DNA from: Paraspadella gotoi
Lineage: Eukaryota; Chaetognatha
DNA length: 64,000 nucleotides
Assembly (NCBI GenBank): GCA_051294375.1
Contig: CM119267.1
Location: forward strand, 10,477,045 to 10,541,044
Direction of reading: 5' to 3'
Of the stretch, positions 58,957-64,000 are shown piece by piece. Numbering within the stretch: position 1 is the first letter of the stretch; each line of letters begins with the position of its first letter. A model generated the notes under the pieces. That model had not been told where the DNA came from and made no database searches. It saw only the letters and a list, made by a program, of their open reading frames with translations. The position numbers and the translations under genes are program-made.

Positions 58957-60267
58957 NNNNNNNNNNNNNNNNNNNNNNNNNCCTTAATTTATTTCGTCGC
59001 CCTTTTGTTCGGTCGATTCATTCGTGTTGTTTTTCGTTGAACCCGACACCCATCTACTCTCTTCTTCCCCGCACGATGAGGATTCGAGGGTTCTTGTATT
59101 TTCTTTCTCAAAATCTTTCGGATTGGTTTTGTTTCCGTCTGTTGTTTATTTTCGGCTTCGTTGGCGTCTACTTTACTAGATTCTTTTCCCCCTCTTTTTT
59201 TTATATTATTCTTATTTCCTTCCGTCTTCTTCTCAACGCGAACCAACGTGATTTCCCAACGACATTTATATTTCGACCCACCGGATTTCCGTCTCGGAAT
59301 TTTTTCTTCCACGCTCGAAAGAATTTTGCTTATCTCTCGACCGATGTGTCGGCCCGTCGGCTTGTCGGCCTGTCGGCGTCGATGTCCGCCAGACAATGTT
59401 ACCACTTTGCGACACCACGCATGGGCGCACACAACTACAAAAAGTTGATCAACTCACGCGCAATTAATTATCACCTGTCAACATTTCCGTTTAGACTTGA
59501 AGGCTTCTCTCATCACGCCTTTTTTTCTCTTAACTACGGTACGAAATTTGCTTTTCCTCCGCTCTAATTTCACGATTCTTCAAACGAAGACCAGATTTTT
59601 ATAAATGAATTTATCAATGTTTTCTTTTTTTAATCCTTGACAATTTATCGCCCGTCAGTAATTTAAAAAAAAAAATTTAAATTCCCACCAAATAACACAC
59701 AGCCGTTATCGATATGGCACACTCTTAATCAAACTTAAATTTGTCCATCAAATACTTTCCGTCAACACTCATTTTGTCATCGGTATTTACTTTTTTGGCC
59801 TCAAAAAAACCCAAACTTTGGGCTGATTCGGATCGGCCAATCCTCGCCCCGAACCGGTCGACGAAAGAGAAAGAGAGAGGACGACGAGAGAAGAGAGAGA
59901 CGAAGAGATGAGAGATGACGACGACCGAGGACGAGAGAGACGACAGTCGTCGGAAGAGGTTCGAGAGAGAGAACGAGACGGGAGACAGAGAGAGAGAGAA
60001 AATCCAGGTATTACAGTCAATACCGTTCTGAAAACGACAATCGCCAAAAGGAAATATTTCACCTTCTCCTCTTTTTGGCCTGAAATTTTTTTTTTTCTGA
60101 GCCAGTTGTGAACGATGATTGGAGGTTCTTTGGGTGATGACGAGCGGAATCAAAAAAAATGTGAAAATCGCCTAAAATCGTAACAGAGAACAACTCATTC
60201 TTCGATTCTTATATCAGTGATCGCCCTTTTTTCATTCTTTGCGAGAAAAAGCAAACATTCCCTCCTC

Positions 60268-60290
<23 letters not shown>
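57750..60290. repeat. 1.2-kb direct duplication flanking a 25-N gap
   Basis: 57,750-58,956 and 58,982-60,290 are two indel-noisy copies of one sequence. They share TTGTTTTTCGTTGAACCCGA, the GTCGGCCCGTCGGC block, a GACGACCGAGGACGAGAGAG block (58,610 and 59,925) and a final CT tract. The second copy is about 100 bases longer through scattered insertions. No coding frame survives in both copies. Confidence 0.85.
58957..58981. other. 25-N assembly gap
   Basis: Exactly 25 N between the two direct copies at 57,750-60,290. Confidence 0.99.
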
Positions 60291-60303
<13 letters not shown>

Positions 60304-61700
60304 CTTCTCTCTCTCTCTCTCTCTCTCTCTCCTCTCCTCTCTCTCTCTCTCTGACAATCTCCGAGATGAGTTTAAACTTAGAGTTCACGATATTTTTTTT
60401 GGCGTTTCTTATCGAACTTTTTCTTTCATTTTCTTTTCTTTTGTACTGGAAAAAAAAAGAAAGAAAAAATATATAAACATCTCGAGCGTTCGATCCGAAA
60501 AAAAAAGAAAGAAAAAAGAAAGAAAAAACATCTACAGAGATAGAAAGAAAAATCTGGAAATGACGGATCGAGGATTTGGCGAAACCCAAGGAGACTGAAC
60601 TTCGTTTCTGCGGCCGAGCGCCCGCAGGCTCGCGGCGACAACGGCGCTTAGTAAAAGACGGTTGCGTGCGAAGAGGGAAACTGTTTTCGTTATATGAAAG
60701 AGTTCAAAAAGACATTTGCATGTTTGTTAATCTCTCGAGAAAGAGTTCTACAATTACTGAGCTCCTTTAATCTAAATTAAAGAGCGTATAAAAATGCTTA
60801 TCAAAATGAGATCGAAACTCCAACGTCTCTAACCGGAAAGGGAACATTACCAAACGCTATCAAACACCGGAAGTTGTCGTCGGACCCCGCCACAAAAAAA
60901 TGTGACGACGGGGGACGCGAAAATTGACACGCTCGTGAAGCGCGAGTGTCACGACGAAAGATAACCCGAAAGGGACGCGACCGAGAGTTCAACCCCAAAA
61001 AAAAAGTTCACTGCGAAGGCACTTTTATTTTTCCTTCGTTAATTTTCTTTCTTTCTTTCTTTCTTTTTTCTCATCTCCACATTTGGTTTCTTCCAATTTG
61101 CCAGATGCTTCTTCGTGCGTTTTTTGGAAAAAAAAGAAAAAAAAAGAAAACCAAAAATTTTTAAAAAAACTTAAAACCGTGTTTTTTCAATTACACTAAA
61201 GCGGTGGATTTTCTAAGTGGCTAATGAACTGCCGCCTTAAAAACTCGTGCCTAACGTTTTTCACTTTTAAATTCGCTTGGGTATATATCTCTCATTTGTG
61301 GAAATCTGTAAATTACACTTTTTCGTTTGCTCAATTAAAAAAGAAAAATTTCGATAAAAAATGAAACTGTTTACTCGATTAAGTTTTACCAATTAATCTT
61401 CTTTTTTTTTTTAATTTCAGATCAGGACGACAACATAAAATCGTTTTCATTCTTAGATTTAGAAATTATAAAAAGGAAAAAGAAAAGAAAAATAAGGAAC
61501 CTCGATGAAGTAACAAGCTGGAACGCATTTCGGCAAGAAAACCTCTCAAGTGTCCTATAGCCAGAAGAAATCACTTTATATATTTTCCGACCGGAATACC
61601 GACCCGGTCTCGTTTTACCGACCTGTGAAACGACGAAACGACCAACTAGGATGAACTGATTACTCCGCGTTCATTTTCCTGTTCGGCGCGCGGACCGACT
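60291..61700. other. Gene-free stretch
   Basis: CT-rich start (tract 60,265-60,353), then AT-rich sequence. An imperfect hairpin GACACGCTCG...CGCGAGTGTC lies at about 60,926-60,950. The last 150 bases are GC-richer and may be the promoter / 5' UTR of the putative exon at 61,713. Confidence 0.4.
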
Positions 61701-61712
61701 CTCTCGCTAAAG

Positions 61713-61745
61713 ATGTCTGGACTTAGTCCCTCACCCTCGAAGAAG
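61713..61745 (+). CDS. Putative first coding exon of an unidentified gene
   Basis: AAGATGTCTGG has a good start context and opens MSGLSPSPSKK, followed directly by the donor AAG|GTGAGT at 61,746 (phase 0). The upstream 100 bases are GC-rich, with a short upstream ATG-AAC-TGA. The following sequence is broken by N runs (61,974-62,121; 62,377-62,588). A possible later exon after TATTGCAG at 62,180 would read ECALPRQIVKK before AAAAA|GTAAAT. The product is not recognised. Confidence 0.35.
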
Positions 61746-61973
61746 GTGAGTTAGTTTTCATTCTGGGTTTGCCGCAAAAAAACCTCACATTTTCACTAAC
61801 AAATTAAGTTTATTTTCTCCGTCATTCTTTAACATTAAGGTCTATTTAAATGGTCGATAGAATATAAGCATTTTTATAACGTTGATGAGTTGATATATTG
61901 CGTCTATATACATAAATACTTATGTATATCATGATTGCCGTTCACAGGTGAAACCTTCCATTCATCTTCGAAA

Positions 61974-62121
61974 NNNNNNNNNNNNNNNNNNNNNNNNNNN
62001 NNNNNNNNNNNNNNNNNNNNNNNNNNNNNNNNNNNNNNNNNNNNNNNNNNNNNNNNNNNNNNNNNNNNNNNNNNNNNNNNNNNNNNNNNNNNNNNNNNNN
62101 NNNNNNNNNNNNNNNNNNNNN
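61974..62121. other. 148-N assembly gap
   Basis: N run inside the putative intron/exon region downstream of 61,713. Confidence 0.99.
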
Positions 62122-62376
62122 TCAGCAAGAGTTGGAACTTCTCGAAGACGCCAAGTAATTTTATTAAAATAATATTGCAGGGAGTGTGCGTTGCCGCGTC
62201 AAATCGTCAAAAAAGTAAATACATAAACGAATCGGTTAAACTTTATGAAATTAAATTTAATTTTTTTTAAATAATTACAACGACTCAGCTGGAGCGCGCT
62301 GCCCAAGGGGAAAAAAGCGACATATATAATTCAGGGAAAAAAATTGTCGCTTCTTTTTTATTCTCTGTTTGTTCTA

Positions 62377-62588
62377 NNNNNNNNNNNNNNNNNNNNNNNN
62401 NNNNNNNNNNNNNNNNNNNNNNNNNNNNNNNNNNNNNNNNNNNNNNNNNNNNNNNNNNNNNNNNNNNNNNNNNNNNNNNNNNNNNNNNNNNNNNNNNNNN
62501 NNNNNNNNNNNNNNNNNNNNNNNNNNNNNNNNNNNNNNNNNNNNNNNNNNNNNNNNNNNNNNNNNNNNNNNNNNNNNNNNNNNNNNNN
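62377..62588. other. 212-N assembly gap
   Basis: N run, followed by TTTCTGCAG|GTTTCG, a possible splice acceptor. Confidence 0.99.
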
Positions 62589-63087
62589 ATTTTCTGCAGG
62601 TTTCGAATCCAATTCGATCCTTATGTTCTCTTCGGCCCGCGATCGTTTGTGAGCGCGAGATCAACCCCTGGCTTCGTCTGATGAGCCTTCACCAAAAATT
62701 ACATTCTATCTTTCTACTAATTTTAAAATAATTTTACTAATTCTTTTTTTCTCTTTTCAAATTTAAAAAAAAAAATTATACAAATTTTAGTTTTAGTTTT
62801 CATTTTCCTTATGACAACACTATTGTGATCGTGTTAACCTAGAAAACGACCAAGACGATGACGACGAATACACAGTTTTTTCTTACACACCAACCTCATT
62901 ATTTGTTCAGGAAAAAATGTTTCCCCCTTCCCAAAAATTACAACACCGCGCCCAGTACACACAGCTGACATCCGCGGCGAATAGGCTTTCTTGACCCGTA
63001 GGGATCGTTTATAATTCAAACCGTCGAAGATCAACAAATGCACAGTCCACTCACAAACAGACGCGTAAATGCGTTTANNNNNNNNNN

Positions 63088-63148
63088 CCAAGAAAAAGGA
63101 GATCGCCCCGACGCCCACCGATTGGAAGCCGGAGGAAGGAGAGTGCAA
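63088..63148 (+). CDS. Putative internal exon fragment after a 10-N gap
   Basis: The reading frame KKKEIAPTPTDWKPEEGECK ends at a strong donor TGCAA|GTGAGTG (phase 2), and the intron then enters a GT-rich repeat. The left edge is lost in the 10-N gap at 63,078-63,087. Composition is more coding-like than its surroundings. It may belong to the gene that starts at 61,713. No family assignment can be made from 20 residues. Confidence 0.35.
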
Positions 63149-63192
63149 GTGAGTGTGTGTGAGTGAGTGTGTGTGTGTGAGTGTGTGTGTAG
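63149..63192. repeat. (GT)n/(GAGT)n microsatellite
   Basis: GTGAGTGTGTGTGAGTGAGTG followed by more GT repeats, immediately 3' of the putative donor site. Confidence 0.85.
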
Positions 63193-63709
63193 AAGAGAGT
63201 CGGGATTTGTGATGGGGGAGTAAGAGTGAGGGGAAGTTGTCGGAGAAGGAAAAAAGTAAAAGGAGTGGTTTTGGGAACACTGGGCATTGGGTCAGATTAA
63301 GTCCATTCCGGAAGAAATGGGAAATTGTAAGTTTATCCCTTAAGTTGAAAAACCATAATGAAAAGAAGTACAAACGCAAAAAAAGAAAACTTGAAATTTT
63401 TTGTTGGATTTTCGAAAAAAAATTATGTCCCCAATAATTTTGAGTGGCGGAATGAAGAGTTTAATTATAACTATTCTAATTCATTAAACATTAAACAATC
63501 TTTTAGAGCAAAACCTGCCCTAATTTTTATGGTCGTCAATAGCATGAGGCGTGACTAACCTTTTGACGTGTCGTCGTGTCATCGTTCGTGTCAAGTAATG
63601 TCATAATTTTTTTTTTTATCAAAAATAAATCTATTCGATTTTTTCACCCATCGCCTCAACGTGAGAGCAGAGGGAGGTAGGCAAAAAGTTTCCCACCCAT
63701 TTTTTTTTT
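63193..63709. other. Gene-free stretch
   Basis: AT-rich sequence without a supported ORF, probably intronic if the preceding exon is real. Confidence 0.4.
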
Positions 63710-64000
63710 NNNNNNNNNNNNNNNNNNNNNNNNNNNNNNNNNNNNNNNNNNNNNNNNNNNNNNNNNNNNNNNNNNNNNNNNNNNNNNNNNNNNNNNNNNN
63801 NNNNNNNNNNNNNNNNNNNNNNNNNNNNNNNNNNNNNNNNNNNNNNNNNNNNNNNNNNNNNNNNNNNNNNNNNNNNNNNNNNNNNNNNNNNNNNNNNNNN
63901 NNNNNNNNNNNNNNNNNNNNNNNNNNNNNNNNNNNNNNNNNNNNNNNNNNNNNNNNNNNNNNNNNNNNNNNNNNNNNNNNNNNNNNNNNNNNNNNNNNNN
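63710..64000. other. Assembly gap running to the window end
   Basis: 291 N to the end of the window. Confidence 0.99.

Overview
The window is nuclear DNA of an invertebrate animal, most likely an arthropod or another ecdysozoan. All recognisable genes are spliced with GT-AG introns. They include an alpha-type nicotinic acetylcholine receptor subunit and a trifunctional GARS-AIRS-GART purine enzyme, and they sit in AT-rich sequence packed with (GA)n/(CT)n tracts. I could not place the species more precisely.

Layout. 1-10.7 kb is duplicated, low-complexity sequence with no gene I can support: a 2.7-kb tandem duplication, then a 2.55-kb pair separated by a 25-N gap. 11.26-12.98 kb is a dispersed repeat whose inverted partner lies at 44.9-46.6 kb. 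18.5-21.1 kb (+) is a five-exon gene for a secreted, cysteine-rich, probably GPI-anchored protein of unknown family. 23.4-24.5 kb (-) is a five-exon orotate phosphoribosyltransferase that ends where the decarboxylase half of animal UMP synthase would be expected. 24.9-26.1 kb holds nested AT-rich palindromes. 30.07-34.83 kb is a large inverted duplication around another 25-N gap, and each arm carries a 207-bp palindrome with hammerhead-like core motifs.

35.8-39.3 kb (+) is GART, about 1012 aa once one apparent +1 frameshift is allowed for. It converges on the nicotinic receptor alpha gene (51.38-39.94 kb, -, nine exons, about 484 aa). The 8.1-kb sixth intron of the receptor gene holds an opposite-strand nested gene or pseudogene for a type II membrane protein with a damaged C-type lectin domain, plus the inverted repeat copy and decayed ORFs. 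51.4-64 kb is mostly non-coding: microsatellites, a 63/56-bp minisatellite, a second copy of a small dispersed element, another duplication at a 25-N gap (57.7-60.3 kb), and fragments of a possible gene starting at 61.7 kb.

Function and quality. GART and OPRT act in de novo purine and pyrimidine synthesis and lie 11 kb apart; nothing in the sequence shows that they are co-regulated. Copies flanking the 25-N gaps differ mainly by single-base indels, and GART and the receptor also carry single-base frame breaks in conserved exons. I infer long-read consensus errors and over-extended gap filling, so the duplications should not be taken as biological without checking.
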